This document shows, piece after piece, positions 1 through 13,724 of a stretch of DNA of 64,000 bases (the stretch's first letter is position 1; the number at the start of each line of letters is the position of its first letter). Under the pieces are notes generated by a model. It saw nothing but the letters and a program-made list of their open reading frames with translations. It had not been told where the DNA came from and did no database searches. Origin of the DNA: Brachynemurus nebulosus (lineage: Eukaryota; Arthropoda; Insecta; Neuroptera; Myrmeleontidae); the NCBI GenBank assembly GCA_035578155.1, contig JAPWDM010000011.1:20498375-20562374 (forward strand), written 5' to 3'. The translations under genes were made by a program, and so were the position numbers.

Positions 1-220
1 AGAATTTCGAAAATTTTTTTTTAGTGTATTTATTAGGACTGCGCCACACACGTTGCTTTGAAAATTTTTTTATCGCAAGATCTCGAAACTAGAAACTTAC
101 AGCTTTAAATTGCTTTGCTTACAACTCCGATACGACCATTTTTCACGAAGATACAGCCATTCGAAAAATCGCTAAAAATTTGGAATTTTTTTTTTCTTGA
201 TCCTTTAATTATTTCCCCTA

Positions 221-221
<1 letters not shown>

Positions 222-284
<63 letters not shown>
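222..284. repeat. (TA)n microsatellite
   Basis: Pure TA array. It directly abuts the left terminal inverted repeat of the element at 285-2360. Confidence 0.97.
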
Positions 285-286
<2 letters not shown>

Positions 287-652
287 TCGCCGTTACTTCA
301 ATATGTCGTATGTCAAAAATATGTCATTTTCTGTTAACAATATTATAGTAACCAAAATCATCTTTTCTATATAATAGCCAAAATTCCAATGTCGAGGACT
401 ACAGTGAAACAGAGAATGCGCACTTGAAAACATTTCGTATTTCGCCATTCTTATTTGGCAATGCGTCATATGTCGTACGGTGCTTTAAAAATAGGTACAG
501 GTACTTTAATAAACAATAAATAACACTATTAAATAATAACACTAATAGCACATCAGCAAAAATCCTTAAAATAATTCAATAAACAAAGCAACCAAAAAGA
601 ATTGCAGCGTAAAGAATAAAACAGCTTTATTTAATTTCTAACAAATGCCTTT

Positions 653-771
653 TTAGTCGAATTTTTCCTTGAAAAAATTAGACTTATACAGTCTATACGA
701 CAAGAACGGCGAGAGTAGGGGCGCCATCCGTTTTCGGACCCGTAGAACACGAATATGTAGAAAAAAAAATG

Positions 772-837
<66 letters not shown>

Positions 838-2329
838 CCGCCACCTTTTAATTTGTGTAGGGCCCCCCTATCGAAGTTAAGAGATGAAATTTGGTAAATG
901 GGGCTCATTTTCGAGGCACCTCATACTATCAAAGTGGGGTCAAATTTTGGGAAAATTTTTGATCCGACCCAACTTTTAAGGGGGTGGTGGGGGACGGAAA
1001 AGCAATAAAACTTTTCCAAACCGGTTGAAAATAATGTTTCGGTCAATTATCAACAACATATCCAAAATTCAGCTTCCTAGGATGATTTGGTAGGAGTAGA
1101 GGGGGGGGAACGATTTTCGCTGGATCTAACAGGCCCCCAGCCCCCCAGAATTAACGTAGAGAGTTGAAATTTGGTGTGTTGATAAAGTTCGTACCTAGGT
1201 TGTGCTTTTTGGAGGTTTTAACATTTTACCCCCACCCCCCTCATTTTTAAGCTACAATTTCATGCATTTTCGACGTTTTCGAAGTTTGTACCACCCGCAC
1301 AGGTCACCCAAATAAACCTAGAGGGCTGAAATTTTGTATTCGGATTGAGTTACTATCAAGGGGGTGCCTTTTCGGAGTCTCGACTTTCAAACCCTACCGC
1401 CACCATTTTTATACCCAAAAGAACATGATTTTTCTTGTTTTTTAACGTTCGGGTCAAAATCTCCCCAAATAAACCTAGAGGGCTGAAATTTTGTGTATAG
1501 GTTAAGCTAATAGCCAGACACTGTTTTTTGGGGGTTTCAACTTTTAACCCTTACCCCCACGATTTTTACGCCAATATTTCCTTAATTTTTTTGCTTGTTT
1601 TCTAACACGTCTAGAGACTCTCTAAGGAAACCTAGAGGGCTGAAATTTTGTACATGTATTCAGTTAGTATCCAGCTAGTACCTTTTAGGGAGTCCACATT
1701 ACTTTCCCCCCCCCCCACTTCTTCCATTTTTACATCGGAATTGAATGCTATTGTTAAATGTGTTTTAAATGCATTACTTTTATTCTAAATACAAGTAGGC
1801 GAATAGTAATTTTAAAAAAATTTAAAAAAAGTGAATACAATTTTTTAACAAATGAAATACATACATATTAAGTAATTTGAAAATGTTATTAAAGTCACTG
1901 TTTATTTATAAATTAGGAATTTTGGATTTTTATTATTTATAAAATAGAAATTTTGGAAAGAAAAAATATCTTCATAAAACCGTTCCAGTTTACTATTTAA
2001 GTTCCTTTTTTAATATTTAAAAATAAAACACAAAGGCAATTGGCGGATAAGCATGGATAGAAATGCCCTCGTACGAATTGTGTTGGCTTTTTCCCTGTTA
2101 ACTGCTATCGGCACAAAATTGAAATTTACTGAGATTCAGCCCTTAAAAACTTAAAACCTTTTTTTAAAGCCCCGATCAACCGGACACTCATCATCAGTTT
2201 TGAAACCACCAAAATTACAAATCGCTTGTGGACTTTCAATTATATTTCGCTTGTAGACACTCAATACCGAAGATGAAAGGAAAAATTCGACTTCCGTGAT
2301 GGGGCTCCGCTGCTCACGGCGTTTTTTTG
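653..2329. repeat. 1.7-kb dispersed repeat, copy 1
   Basis: The whole block recurs inverted at 39,055-40,765, including an internal (TA)n tract at the matching place. Between about 1130 and 1740 it contains three to four degenerate ~160-bp subrepeats, each with CTAGAGGGCTGAAATTTTGT followed by a C-rich CCCCCACC stretch. Small reading frames here encode only TA-derived Tyr-Ile runs. Confidence 0.85.
776..835. repeat. (TA)n microsatellite inside the 1.7-kb repeat
   Basis: TA array conserved in position with the one at 40,569-40,636 in the inverted copy, so it is an internal part of that repeat. Confidence 0.95.
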
Positions 2330-2360
2330 ACATACGACGTTTTGAAGTAACGGCGACGAC

Positions 2361-2362
<2 letters not shown>

Positions 2363-2431
<69 letters not shown>
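2363..2431. repeat. (TA)n microsatellite
   Basis: Abuts the right end of the 285-2360 element. On its other side lies ATTTTAGTGAATATT, a flank also found (inverted) beside the arrays at 10,951 and 16,762. Confidence 0.95.
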
Positions 2432-2435
<4 letters not shown>

Positions 2436-2525
2436 AGTGAATATTATTTTTGGTTTGTAGGGACCTCAAAGCAAATTTCTGCCATAGTCCCGGGCTCAAA
2501 TCGTGTCATGACAGTGGCTGTAATA
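2432..2525. repeat. Dispersed (TA)n-flanking repeat
   Basis: The sequence after the TA array (ATTTTAGTGAATATT ... GGGACCTC ... TCATGACA) matches, inverted, 10,868-10,950, and more weakly 16,690-16,750. It is a repeat family that always ends at a (TA)n array. Confidence 0.7.
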
Positions 2526-2575
2526 ACTGAATTCCATTCTGGAAATTCGCTAAAATTAAAGTTGAATATAATTAT

Positions 2576-3040
2576 ATACCATGTGAGTTTTTTGAGAGTT
2601 GCCATTTTTATTACAACCAAATTTGTATTATAGAAATGGTTCTGGAAAAGGTTCTTTTCTTGGATGTAATGAAAATGTAATCAAGCAGGACACTATCGAT
2701 TGAAGTAGCCTCAATTACATATGCATATTTTTACCGCCTAACTGAAAAATTAAAAAAAGTAAAAAATTAAACTTTGGTAAAAAAATTTTTTTTGCTCATT
2801 TCTGTTGTTAATTAATGTATTAGATCAGTTTTATCGAAAAATTAATATATAGTCTCATTTAAAAATCTATAAGTTTGTATCATAGCTCGAAAATCATAAG
2901 AGCTACAAAGCTCCTGACTATAGCAATCGGTTGCCCCCGTCGATATCTACAACTCTTATTTGAACAATTTTTCGATGAAATTAACGGTTTGGCTGTAATA
3001 AAAACGGCAACTCTCAAAAAATTCACACAGTATATTTATT
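2576..3040. mobile_element. Palindromic (foldback) MITE-like repeat
   Basis: About 45 bp near 2576-2622 (including TTTTTTGAGAGTTGCC) recur inverted near 2990-3037. Boundaries are approximate, there is no coding content, and no target duplication was identified. Confidence 0.5.
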
Positions 3041-3536
3041 TTATTTTTGGCACTATATAAATCATTTCCAAAAAAGGAAATTTCAAATTTTAATTAAAAT
3101 GAACGAAGTAGGTAACTCGATTAACTTTTTTTCTATTATATGAAAGTTTTAAATTTTTATTATTTTTTAAGCACCATTAGATATTTCTAATGACATTTTA
3201 TATGACAAAAAGTGAATTCAATTGAGGTACTTTTTCAAATAAAACAAAAACTGTTTCGGAAAAGGTTTAAGACACGGTTGACAAGGTACCTTTAATCTAT
3301 ATATCTTACATAATTGCTTCTATATATTACCATATTACTCATACATAATTAAGCATACCACACTTGTCCAAAAAAAAAAAAATTATTGATAAATACATGT
3401 ACTACCACACATAAATACTCCTAGCTTTTCCTAGATTCCTTGTTTTAATGCACTTTTAGCAAAACTTTACTTAATAATTTCAGGCATTAATTATCAGAAA
3501 TTTCGATTATATTTATCGAAATATGTATTTATTTAT

Positions 3537-3632
3537 ATATTACATGTCGCACCTCGACAATAACAGGGTCATATCATAATATATAAAATTGTTTATAGAG
3601 ATGTAACCCTATTATTGCCGAAGTGTAATATA
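3537..3632. mobile_element. Short inverted-repeat MITE-like sequence
   Basis: About 30-bp imperfect inverted ends (ATATTACATGTCGCACC... and ...GAAGTGTAATAT) enclose a short AT-rich centre. The surrounding 3041-4080 shows no gene I can support. Confidence 0.45.
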
Positions 3633-4080
3633 TATTTTAAATATAATCCGAAGAAAAAACATTTTGTATACTATGATGGAACTTGCAGACCATTTAATTT
3701 ATCTACCAACACTCAAAAGGCTCGTTAATATGACAATGAAATGTTCCAAAAAAAGCTTTTACATTATGAAAGGATATTCTAAAGCCTCAAAAAGGCACAA
3801 AGCAAAGTACGAAACATGGTACATATTTATATCTATCTGTCTAACGATCCAACTAAGTTTAAATATTAATATGGTGGGGCGCAGAAGATTATTCAAAAAA
3901 AAATATGTTCAAATAAGAAGAAATGTAAAAAAAAATTATAAAAATATTTTGATGCCGTCATTACTCTTTAGACCAAGGGTCGGCAAACTTTGTTTTAGAA
4001 AGGGTCAGGTCGTAAAGATTTAAACTTGACAAGCGAGAAAATGATGTTTTTAAATAATAAGAAATCTTTATTTTTAAAAG

Positions 4081-4258
4081 CTTCAATCAAATAAATTTAA
4101 TAGATTTGAGCGTTACTTTATGGTATTCCATATTTGATATTAGTAAACAAAAACATCAAACAAACGTTTGAGAATGGTCATATTGACCGAAACATGTCAT
4201 AAGAGCTCTTATATTGAATAAAAGTGGTATTTTGTAAAGTGTTTTTATTTACTAATAT
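4081..4258. mobile_element. Penelope-like 3' end remnants, head to head
   Basis: The first half (to about 4155) matches the 3' non-coding part of the Penelope-like remnant at 27,600-27,760. The second half, with TTGACCGAAACATGTCATAA, is in the opposite orientation. Two 3' pieces are therefore joined head to head. Assignment rests on similarity to the copy that carries the GIY-YIG domain. Confidence 0.55.
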
Positions 4259-4259
4259 T

Positions 4260-6535
4260 CAATTTTACTGTTCAATGTTAATGCTAATCTTCAATTTTAC
4301 TGTTTAATGTCAATGTTAATAATCCACTTATCCATTCTGTTACTTGTAATTTATGCATTAATTAAATATATTCTCCTGCGCTTCCACCCATAGTGCAATA
4401 AGTAGAAAGAAAAAGTTACATTTTCCAATATTATAAATGTAAAAAGAAAGTTGGACAGCCGCACGGCATACTCTCTTATATAATGTATATGCATGTAATA
4501 ATATTATTTTACTTTTATGTCTATTTAATTCCAGTGATGAAGTAAAATTAAAACACGACACGACGAAATACATACTAACATTTGTAGCATTAATCGTTCG
4601 AATATAAACATACATATGTACGATATGTACGAAACATTCATCATTCAATGTTGGATTGAAGTGACATTCACGATGTTTTCACAGGCGGCCTTCTATTTGA
4701 TCTACGACTGTTTCTATAACGCAACTACAAAAATTATTACATTTCGTAGAAATCATGTTATTTTTTTTTTTCTTTTCAGATCTCTGTCTTAAGAAATAAC
4801 AAACACAAAAATTAACTGCGTTTTGTGGATAATTATTTTGTATATAATGTAAATAATTAAAAACATTTTGGTGGAAAAAAAGCCGAGGAAAGAGGAAAGA
4901 AATGATACGAACAGAAGAGGATGTTTCAATATTGATTTTTAATAGTCAATAAATAATATTTGTTGTTGATCAAATGTTTCGTTTATGATATTAAAATAGA
5001 GGTTAAAAAAATATGCATTTTAACACAAATTTTACAGAAATGTTACAAAACTGTATCAGTAATGTTCAAAGCAAAGATGATTCAAAATTATAGCCACCAT
5101 TTCCTTGATCTTCTAACAAAATATCAAACCGGAAATAACAGAATACCGATTTCTTTTTTTCGCACAGAAACACTGAGCTTGAATTTTTGGGGAATATTTT
5201 CTAATACTGAATTATAGAGTGGGAGTGCTAAAAGGCGGCCACTTAAACAATTAATCACATCAAATAATGAATTTTGAATTTACGCGTATTTTTATCATCT
5301 CTATAAGTACTTTTAAGTATCGCCTTTATAACTAAATGGAGATTAAATTTCTAAATTAATAAACAATTAAAATATTTTAATTTTTATCGTTAAAAATGTA
5401 TTTACCTTAAGTCGGTCATTTTCATAATATAAATGAATTACCTGATTGTAGTTTATTATGAAACTTAGGAAAACGTTTAAGGGGGACCACTAGTGTGACC
5501 GCCTGAAAAAAAGGTGATTTTTGGGAATTTTTTTAAAGAAAACTACTGTATGGAATGTTTTAATATTTTAAGGATATATTTGTTGATATATAATAAATTT
5601 AAGGTAAAATTTTTGGATAAGAAAGCTGAAAATTCCTCCAAAAAAAAAGTTCCTCACTGCTGCAGTGATAGCGACCTTCACAGTGCCTGAAATCGAAAAA
5701 ACCAAAAAGCCCATTAAAAGAAGGTATTGCCCGTGCCGTGAACCTCAATCGAAAAAAAAAAAGTTGAAATTTAACAAAATGGCAAAGTTTTTAAAAAAAA
5801 GTTTCAAATTTTGCGAGAAAATTTAATGATTTTTGGAATGCAAAAATTACATTTTTTATTCGACCGGAAAACCGGAGGTTCATGTTCATGGCACGAAGAA
5901 ACATATACAAAAGAAGCTGCAATAAGAATCAAGAATTTGTCCTCGAGTTATTACTGCAGCAAATTTGAAAAATGTAGTTTTTTTTTATCTTACTTTTTAG
6001 TTTTAATCACTGAGAATTTTTACTAAAATTATTTATGATGTCCTCACTATAACGGTCATAGTAAAACTAGATGAGTCGTTTAAATGGGCCAGGGTCTAGC
6101 TGCTCCACAACATGTGACTGGCAGCTACGTCCAAAAAGCCCTAAGGTGTAACTTGAGCCCAAAATGGAAAAAGTATTATTTTTTGTTTTGTGATTAGTTT
6201 AGCCAGTAAGTTACATGTTTATCTGATAGCAAATATAGATATAAAATAATAATAGGCCACTTGTCCGATATTAAACAAGGACAAACCTCAGAAAGAGACA
6301 AAAAATTGAAAATAGTCTCCTCCCACATATTGTAAATATACTCCATCTTTAATTTCAAAATATTCATATTAAAACTAGACACTTTCTTAAAATTTTCAAA
6401 AAGGATATTTTGTTTGTCTGTTGTAGCCATTAGCAAAAAAGAGACACTTCAATAGCTAGTTGCTAAGTCAAAAATAAGTACAGTGAACAGTCAATATACT
6501 AAATGAAGCTTCTTTATATATATATTAAATATATA
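4260..6535. other. AT-rich intergenic stretch, no supported gene
   Basis: Only short, low-complexity reading frames without recognisable domains occur here. A GC-richer patch at about 5480-5720 and 6080-6150 may be old repeat, but no boundary is visible. Confidence 0.5.
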
Positions 6536-6536
6536 A

Positions 6537-6706
<170 letters not shown>

Positions 6707-7759
6707 GATAATTTTTGATAACTAAAAAATACATGAATTGTCCACACGTTGTATTGAAGCATTTGTAAATACATTATCTATATTACTGTGTTTCTATTTG
6801 TTGTTTAAAATATTTTTTTCAGCAACCATTACACTGTCAAAGGAACTCGGAGTTCTCTAATAATCTATAACTCAATATCTACCAAATCTGTTAAAATTAA
6901 AAATCCGTTTTTTCTTTTTAGAAATGAAACCTTGAAAAGCAGTATTTCAATAAAACATAGTAAACTTTCAACGAAAAAATTATTTTAATAAAATTAAATA
7001 AATTCACAAATAGCTAACTTAATAAAAAGAAGATAGTTACAATATTTGAAATGTCATATTTTGTTAAGTCACTACGGCTAACCAACGTACCCAACGTACA
7101 TAATTTAATTTTATTGCATCTGAGTACAATATATTGTAAACGATTTTAGCGGGTATTTTTGTTACAAAAGGACACGTTCAGAAGTACCTAAATATAGGAA
7201 GAAGGTTGTTAAAGAAAAAACAGGTATTCTTCTATATTTAATAAATGGTAAATAAAGATATAAAATAATAAAAGGTATTTACTTGGAAATCCCTAATTTT
7301 AAATAACTCTAACTAAAGAGATTACTCTTAAATTAGGTACCAATTTAATTAAAATATATTCAAAAGTACCCCTTCTAATAAACTATTTTATCAATTTAGA
7401 CAATAAGTAAGTTTCAAAAATAAATAAACACAATTAATTTTTTTGACAATTCAAAAGCTAAAATAAATATTTTATATTTGATGTTGAATAATACAGCAGG
7501 TTTCATTTAATAAAAGAAATACTTCAAGGAAAAAAATTTTATTTAAAATTTTTTTGGAATATAACAAAATATAGAACAGATAATTAAGATTAAATATATT
7601 CCTATAGATGATTTTTTTTCTTTTCTTTTTTCTTTTTTTTGGTCACCGAACTGATTCCCATCACATTTTATCCAGGCTTTGGACTGGCAAAATACTTATT
7701 TTATTTTAATACTAGCCCTATGCCCGATGGAATTTCCCATCGGCAACATCTTTTTATTA
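6707..7759. other. AT-rich intergenic stretch, nothing recognised
   Basis: No reading frame with recognisable domains, no repeat boundary and no RNA gene seen. Confidence 0.5.
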
Positions 7760-7938
7760 GGTAGGGTAAAAGACCCGATTGTCGAACGGGGTTATAAGTC
7801 CGAACAGTTTTGACATTTATATATTAATGAAGTTATTTCTGAAAGAAACCTCTGATAAAAAAAATTATTATTCATAGAATGATTATTTTTCAATTTAAAT
7901 TCACCTCACATTTAATGTCTCCTCACTTAATTTAAGAA

Positions 7939-7942
<4 letters not shown>

Positions 7943-7999
<57 letters not shown>
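7943..7999. repeat. (TA)n microsatellite
   Basis: Uninterrupted TA array. Confidence 0.95.
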
Positions 8000-8002
<3 letters not shown>

Positions 8003-8468
8003 CAATTTTTGTTGAATTCGTGAATTTTTAATATGATGGATGATCATTATTCAAAACACGTTATAAATTGTAACATTTTTCACTGAATTTTTAAAGTTAT
8101 TAGCATAATAAAAGTATACAAATAATTGATATTAGTCCACTTAAGAGATTAGGATAGCTAAATTATATTTTATATGCGTTAAATATTATTTCTAGAAGTG
8201 TTCCTTCTTGGGATCCAAGTTTTAAGGTTGGGTACCCCGTTTTGAGAATTATATATTACATATCTATTTTATAAACATTTTTAATTAATTTTTGGGTTTA
8301 AAACACTTAACTAACCGTTTTTATAATTTCACTTTAATATTTTATTTATTTCAGAACGTAAAATCAATTGAAAAATAATTAATAATGAATTAAAACTTCG
8401 AAATTGAAATAAAAACGTCAGACATTTAGATTTGAAACAACATATAAATATATACGTCATATACTTAA

Positions 8469-9393
8469 CCCTAGAATCATACGTTGGTCTACGAGTCAAG
8501 TTAATCATACATCGGCGTCGTTTAGACGAATGGACTTTTTACGGGGAGTTTTAGAGTTTATTTGCAAAAAACATTTTTTTTACATAACAATACTACAAAA
8601 GTGAACAAAATATTTAAAAAAAATTGGATTTGGAAAAATTTCTTAATGTAAATATTTATTAATTTTTTTAATCTTTTTATCAAAGCATATTTTCATTATA
8701 AAAACTAAAAAATAGATAAATACATCAATCGTATCATAAAACATGTGTTTCAAATAATTAATTTATGAACTATTATGAGTCAGTGGACATGTGTGACTTT
8801 ACTGAATGTGAAATTTCTAAGTCATAAATATTCCTATAGATATGTAGTTATTTCCCCATTAGGCACATTTGTAAATTTTCTAAAATTTGTTAGTAATTTT
8901 TAGAATAAAATCTCAAAAAATAATAAAAATTAAAATATTTTCCACAAAATAAATTGTTAAGCTTTTATTAAGTCACTTGAAACGCATTCTTTAGTTTTCG
9001 ATTCAATATATTAAAACTTCAGTATTATGTCGTCTCTATATGTCAAACAGCTGTAATCATCTTTCACGTTATCATAATCATTGAATAAATTAATTATAAC
9101 ATCCATATCTATAATAAATTTTAGAAAAATTAGGAAAACTTTTATATGTGGAGTACAACAAAATCTTTAAAAAAAAATATAGGTTAATCATACATTGTCG
9201 TCCTTTTGACGCACACTATTTCAGTATAAAAAAACGACAATAGCTATAAACAAAATTTATATGTCTTATGTGTTATAATAACAAATAAATTAGATAACAG
9301 AAGTTTCACAGCAAGCGGGCACCGACAAGTTGTAGTATTAGAGCAGGTAGAGAAGTTCGTTCGTCGTTTTGACGAGTACGTATGATTCTAGGG
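8469..9393. mobile_element. piggyBac-like MITE (925 bp)
   Basis: TTAA is present on both sides (8465-8468 and 9394-9397). The inverted ends are CCCTAGAATCATACGT and ACGTATGATTCTAGGG. TTAA targets and CCC-starting ends are hallmarks of piggyBac. No transposase frame, so it is non-autonomous. Confidence 0.9.
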
Positions 9394-10040
9394 TTAATTT
9401 GACTGTTTAAAAATTCACAATGGCGTATAGATAAGTTAAAATCATGTTAGAATGTACACAATGTTTTTTAAAAGATAATTAGATGGCGAAAGAAAATACA
9501 GTATTTTAGTGGTTTATTTTATCGAATATTTAAACCCTTCTGTCATTGCTGCTATGTTTCACAAGGTGTCATTCTGTGATACTCTATGACACAGACTGAC
9601 CCCTTGTAGTGGATAGAGTGTCAAAGTGGCTGCAAGATAATGGTTTAAATATTCGATAAGAGAAGATGGTATGTATGGTATGTATTGCATGTCATGTACA
9701 TTAAATGCGTGTTTTTTCTTACGGGTCAGTGTGTTGTTTTTTTAAAGGAGGTTAATATATTCTGTCCGTTTTTCCATAGACGTCAACAAATTATAAAACA
9801 AAAACATTAATAAATCAAAATTTTTGGGTTATATTTTCTTAAAAACATATCCATTCGATTAAAAAAACTTGGTTTCATACTTATTAAGAAAAAAAAATGG
9901 GTGTTTTGTTTATTTTTTAATTTTTTAAGCTATACTTTAATGATACAGCTAAAAATAGTGTTCGGTCATCGGGTCTCTTACCCTACTCACTTTTTGCTCA
10001 CTTTTAATGTTTTTCAAAAGCCTAAATCAATATCCACGTT

Positions 10041-10690
10041 TCTGACTTCAAAAATAACGAACTTCCCATATGAACTTTCATTTTCTGTTTTAACTCCTTA
10101 GGGAATAAATTTCCAGAAACAACTGACTTTTATTTATAAATAGAAGCCTAAACGCCTTTTTTCATAAGGCCGCTATTACACTGTCATAGATATATGTCAA
10201 AGTTTTATTTAATCAAAGAAATATTATAGTGTAATAAGTCAACTTTTATAAGATTATATTAAATTTATATAAATTTCTGTAACCACAGTTAAAGATACTT
10301 CATAATATTTGATCATAGATTTGATCAAAGATCTTTGACATATATCTATGACAATGTAATAGCGGCCTAACTCCTGTGCTTAATTTCGTCCTTCTAAACC
10401 CAACAGTTTAGGTTGTGCGTTGCCTGTCAGTCAAGTTAAAGATTCATTAAATAAGATATTTTTTATTTTAATAGTCATAGTAACATATTTTTCTAACTTC
10501 AAAAATAACGAATTTCCATAAAATTTGCATTCCCTATTTAACCCACTTAGGGGGCGAATTTTCAAAATTCCTTTCTTAGTGGTCACTTACGTTACATAGG
10601 GAACTCCTATGCAAAATTTCATTCTTCTAAACCCAACGGTTTAGGCTGTGCGTTGTCATCCAGTCAGTCAGTCAGTGTTAGAAATTTATT
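10041..10690. repeat. Two diverged copies of a TCAGTCAG-ending repeat
   Basis: Two related segments (about 10,041-10,440 and 10,498-10,680) share AAAAATAACGAA, CTTCTAAACCCAACAG/GGTTTAGG and a GTCAGTCAGTCAGT end. The first is split by the Harbinger-like MITE at 10,168-10,367. Probably 3' ends of an old retroelement, class not determined. Confidence 0.55.
10168..10367. mobile_element. Harbinger-like MITE (200 bp)
   Basis: Inverted ends GGCCGCTATTACACTGTCAT and its complement extend about 35 bp. TAA flanks both sides (10,165-10,167 and 10,368-10,370), matching the TWA target duplication of PIF/Harbinger. Confidence 0.8.
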
Positions 10691-10950
10691 AAGTAGATTT
10701 CACGAAACACAAAATTTGAATAATTTTACAAATTTACTTGCACGTTCAAAAAATTATTATTAAATTATTAACGGCAGTTGTAAAAACCCAATCTGCTTGA
10801 CAATTTTTTTTCATCTCTATTAGCGAATTTCCAAAAGTGAAACTGGAAATACGCTATTACAGCAGGTGTCATGACGGGACCTAAGCCCGGGATCATAACA
10901 GAAATGTGTTTTGAGGTCCCTAAAATACGAAAATGATATTCACTAAAATT

Positions 10951-10954
10951 TATA

Positions 10955-11042
<88 letters not shown>
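10951..11042. repeat. (TA)n microsatellite
   Basis: Long TA array with one TT interruption. It forms the left border of the foldback element at 11,043. Confidence 0.95.
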
Positions 11043-11046
<4 letters not shown>

Positions 11047-13724
11047 CAGCTATATTGTCAAAACCGTTTTATTATAATAACGCTAGTCAAATTATAAAAA
11101 AACCAAATATTGTCAACTGATGTTGTCCCTAAAGGGCCCCATACACGGTGAGATCTGTATCGATACCTTCTATCGATACAAATAACGATACATATATCTG
11201 AGATTTGTATCATGTTTATTTAGCACACACACGCTGAGACTGAATCGTAAAACCTCAGTACAAATAAAAAATTTTATTAATAAAGAAATGTGCGATCTAC
11301 GATCTGTGGCACCTGTGCTATTAGCAATTGCAATACAAACATCTTTACATTTTGAATCCCGTAGACATGGGTATAATTTATACATATTAATAAAATCTTC
11401 CCAAAAATCTCTATCTGCAGACATGATTATTCAAATAAATTTTCAATTATTTACTTTATTAAGTGTCAAAATATAAATGCAACCATAGTTACCACAATAC
11501 TTGAGACAAGCATGATACCAGCTGATACTTGCTGATACTGATACAGTGATACCGAGACAGTCACATACACGACGAGATCTGTATCATGATACTGATACCT
11601 GTAACATGTAGCGATACAGATCTCATCGTGTATGGGGCCCTTTACAATAAACTTGGTAAATTTCAGTGCTATTATAATTTCGCTAGACTCATTTAGAGGA
11701 ATTGTGAAGCAAATAACAATTGGTATCAAAACTACTAAACCGATCTCAACAAAATTTAGTAGAAATATTTTATGGCTTAGAATAACTGATAGGATAATTT
11801 ATATGTTGGGTGAAGGTTTCTGCGGGATATTAATACGAAACTAATTAGTGTAAAACTACAAAATTGATTTCAATTAAATTTAGTGAGGACACTTTTATAC
11901 TTTGGAATAACCAAAAGGAAATTTGATCCCGATTAAAGGCTCCTGAGGGATACAAAATACATTATTCAGTCAGGTCAAAATTACTGTAGCGATTTCAGTC
12001 TGATTTCATATATAAACTTATATACTTTGGAATAACTGATAGAAACATTTTTATCCCAGCTAAGAGTTCCAGTGGGACACAGACTAAATTATTGAGTCAC
12101 CTTAAAATTATTGAACGAATATCAATTAAATTTTTTTAAAAATTTAGATACATATTTATATGATATGCTTTTTAATAACTAACGGAATAATCTGTACCCC
12201 GTTTGAAAGTTCCTATCGCCTATTATTACGATAAGAAATAATATCAAAACTACTGAAACAATTTTAATCAAATTTAGTATTGACATATACCTTAAAATAA
12301 TAAATATTTGGTATACTTTTTTTGCAGGTTGGAGGTTCCCGTGGGAAATGAACTACTATTTCATAAACTATTAATGTTGATTTTCTTTAGATTGTTTATT
12401 GATTGACTAAAGACTTTAGAAATAATTTTAAATTGCTGTTCCGTTTTTTTCGAGATATCGTTTTATAGGAACATGGAATTTATTGTAATTATATCAAAGC
12501 AGTTGAACTACTTTATTGTGAATTAATATGTACAATAGTTTTATCCCGGTTTTCTAAAGGAAAAACCGGACACATAAAAGATTTCAATTTAGAATATTTT
12601 TCAGTTTTTTATTATTAGCTCTAGTAAAATTGTCATTAAGGGGTAATCTAGGGTTTAAAGCTCAAATACTAATATAATCTGGTTCATATCCCTGATGAGT
12701 CTTTCCATGGCATACAAATTAAAATTCTTGTACTGTGAAGATCATCAGGATTTTCTTTTGAAATTCACATAAAAATATCTGATTTATAGCATACGTATTC
12801 CAAAACATAGAAGTATTCATATCAAATTTGACTGAAATCGAATCAGTAGCTTTGACATTGATTAGTTTCATATTCATATCCCTTAGGAACCTTCAATCGG
12901 GATACAAACTATCCCAGCAGTTATTCTAAATACAAATTAAATTTAATTGAAATCTGTTCAATAGTTCTGACATGATTGAATAATTTATTTTGTTTTCTGA
13001 GGGAACCCTTAATCAGGATGAAAATTATCCTATGTGTTGTTCCATGGGGTATAAGTATCCATGCCAAAACTGAAAGAAATCGTTTCAATAATTTCGGCCT
13101 GACTGAATAATTTATTTGGTTTGCGATGGGAACCTATAATCAGAATAAACATTTTCTGTTTGTTATTCCAAAGCAAAAAGATATTCATACCAAATTTGAT
13201 TGAAATCGGTTTTGTAGTTTTGATACCACTTAGTTTCGTATTCATATCCTGTAGGAACCTTCAACCAGGATATAAATTATCCTATTAATAATTCTAAACC
13301 ATATAAATATCCCCACAAAATTTTATTGAAATAGACTTAGTAGTGAAGACATTGTTTATTTTAGTATTCACAACCCACGGAAACTTTTAAACGAAATAAG
13401 AATTTCTTATCGGTTACTCCAAAGCATATTTATGTAAATATCTAAGCTAAATTTACTTAAAATCGATTCAGTAGTTTTTTGACATCATTAGTTTCGGATT
13501 CATATCGTGTTTACTTTTACCACACATATTTTCCTGTAAGCTGATTTGGTTATATTGCCAAAAAACATTACACTTCACAATTTCTCTAAATGAGTCTAGC
13601 GAATTTATAATAACACTAAAATTTACTAGGTGTATTATAAGAGACAACATTAGTTCACAATATTTGGTTTTTTTATAATTTGACTAGAGTTATTATAATA
13701 AAACGGTTTTGACAATACAGCTGC

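Larger units (their letters stand above)
285..2360. mobile_element. TIR element bounded on both sides by (TA)n
   Basis: Positions 285-319 (beginning CGTCGCCGTTACTTCA) reappear inverted at about 2325-2360, and each end runs straight into a (TA)n array. No transposase frame is visible. The inside contains the 1.7-kb dispersed repeat at 653-2329. The (TA)n arrays could be the insertion target or part of the element. The inverted ends are seen directly; the class is unknown. Confidence 0.6.
7760..9983. mobile_element. Possible TIR element with nested piggyBac MITE
   Basis: The end GTAGGGTAAAAGACCCGAT at about 7761 returns inverted as ATCGGGTCTCTTACCCTAC at about 9966-9984, one mismatch in 19. 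No target duplication is evident and no transposase is seen. It contains a (TA)n tract and the MITE at 8469-9393. Confidence 0.45.

Noticed and set aside
115..908. Several frames with long Tyr-Ile (YIYIYI) runs here and at 13,650-13,967, 15,670-15,885, 20,167-20,397, 42,280-42,678
   Set aside because: They are translations of (TA)n arrays and have no other protein features.
653..2329. Helitron interpretation of the 1.7-kb repeat (ends in CTAA, a short hairpin nearby)
   Set aside because: The other end does not start with TC, the hairpin is about 29 bp from the end and only one copy is followed by T.
3664..4023. 119-codon frame
   Set aside because: Lys/Asn/Ile-rich composition typical of AT-rich non-coding DNA, no domain, and its end overlaps repeat-like sequence (GGTCGGCAAACTTTG).
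4154..4200. Functional hammerhead ribozyme
   Set aside because: Hairpin and GAAAC are present but the CUGANGA strand is not; kept only as a weak idea tied to the Penelope-like family.
10670..10680. TCAGTCAGTCAGTC run and other short periodic repeats as a possible CRISPR-like array
   Set aside because: Microsatellite-type repeat at a retroelement end in a eukaryotic genome; no spacers.
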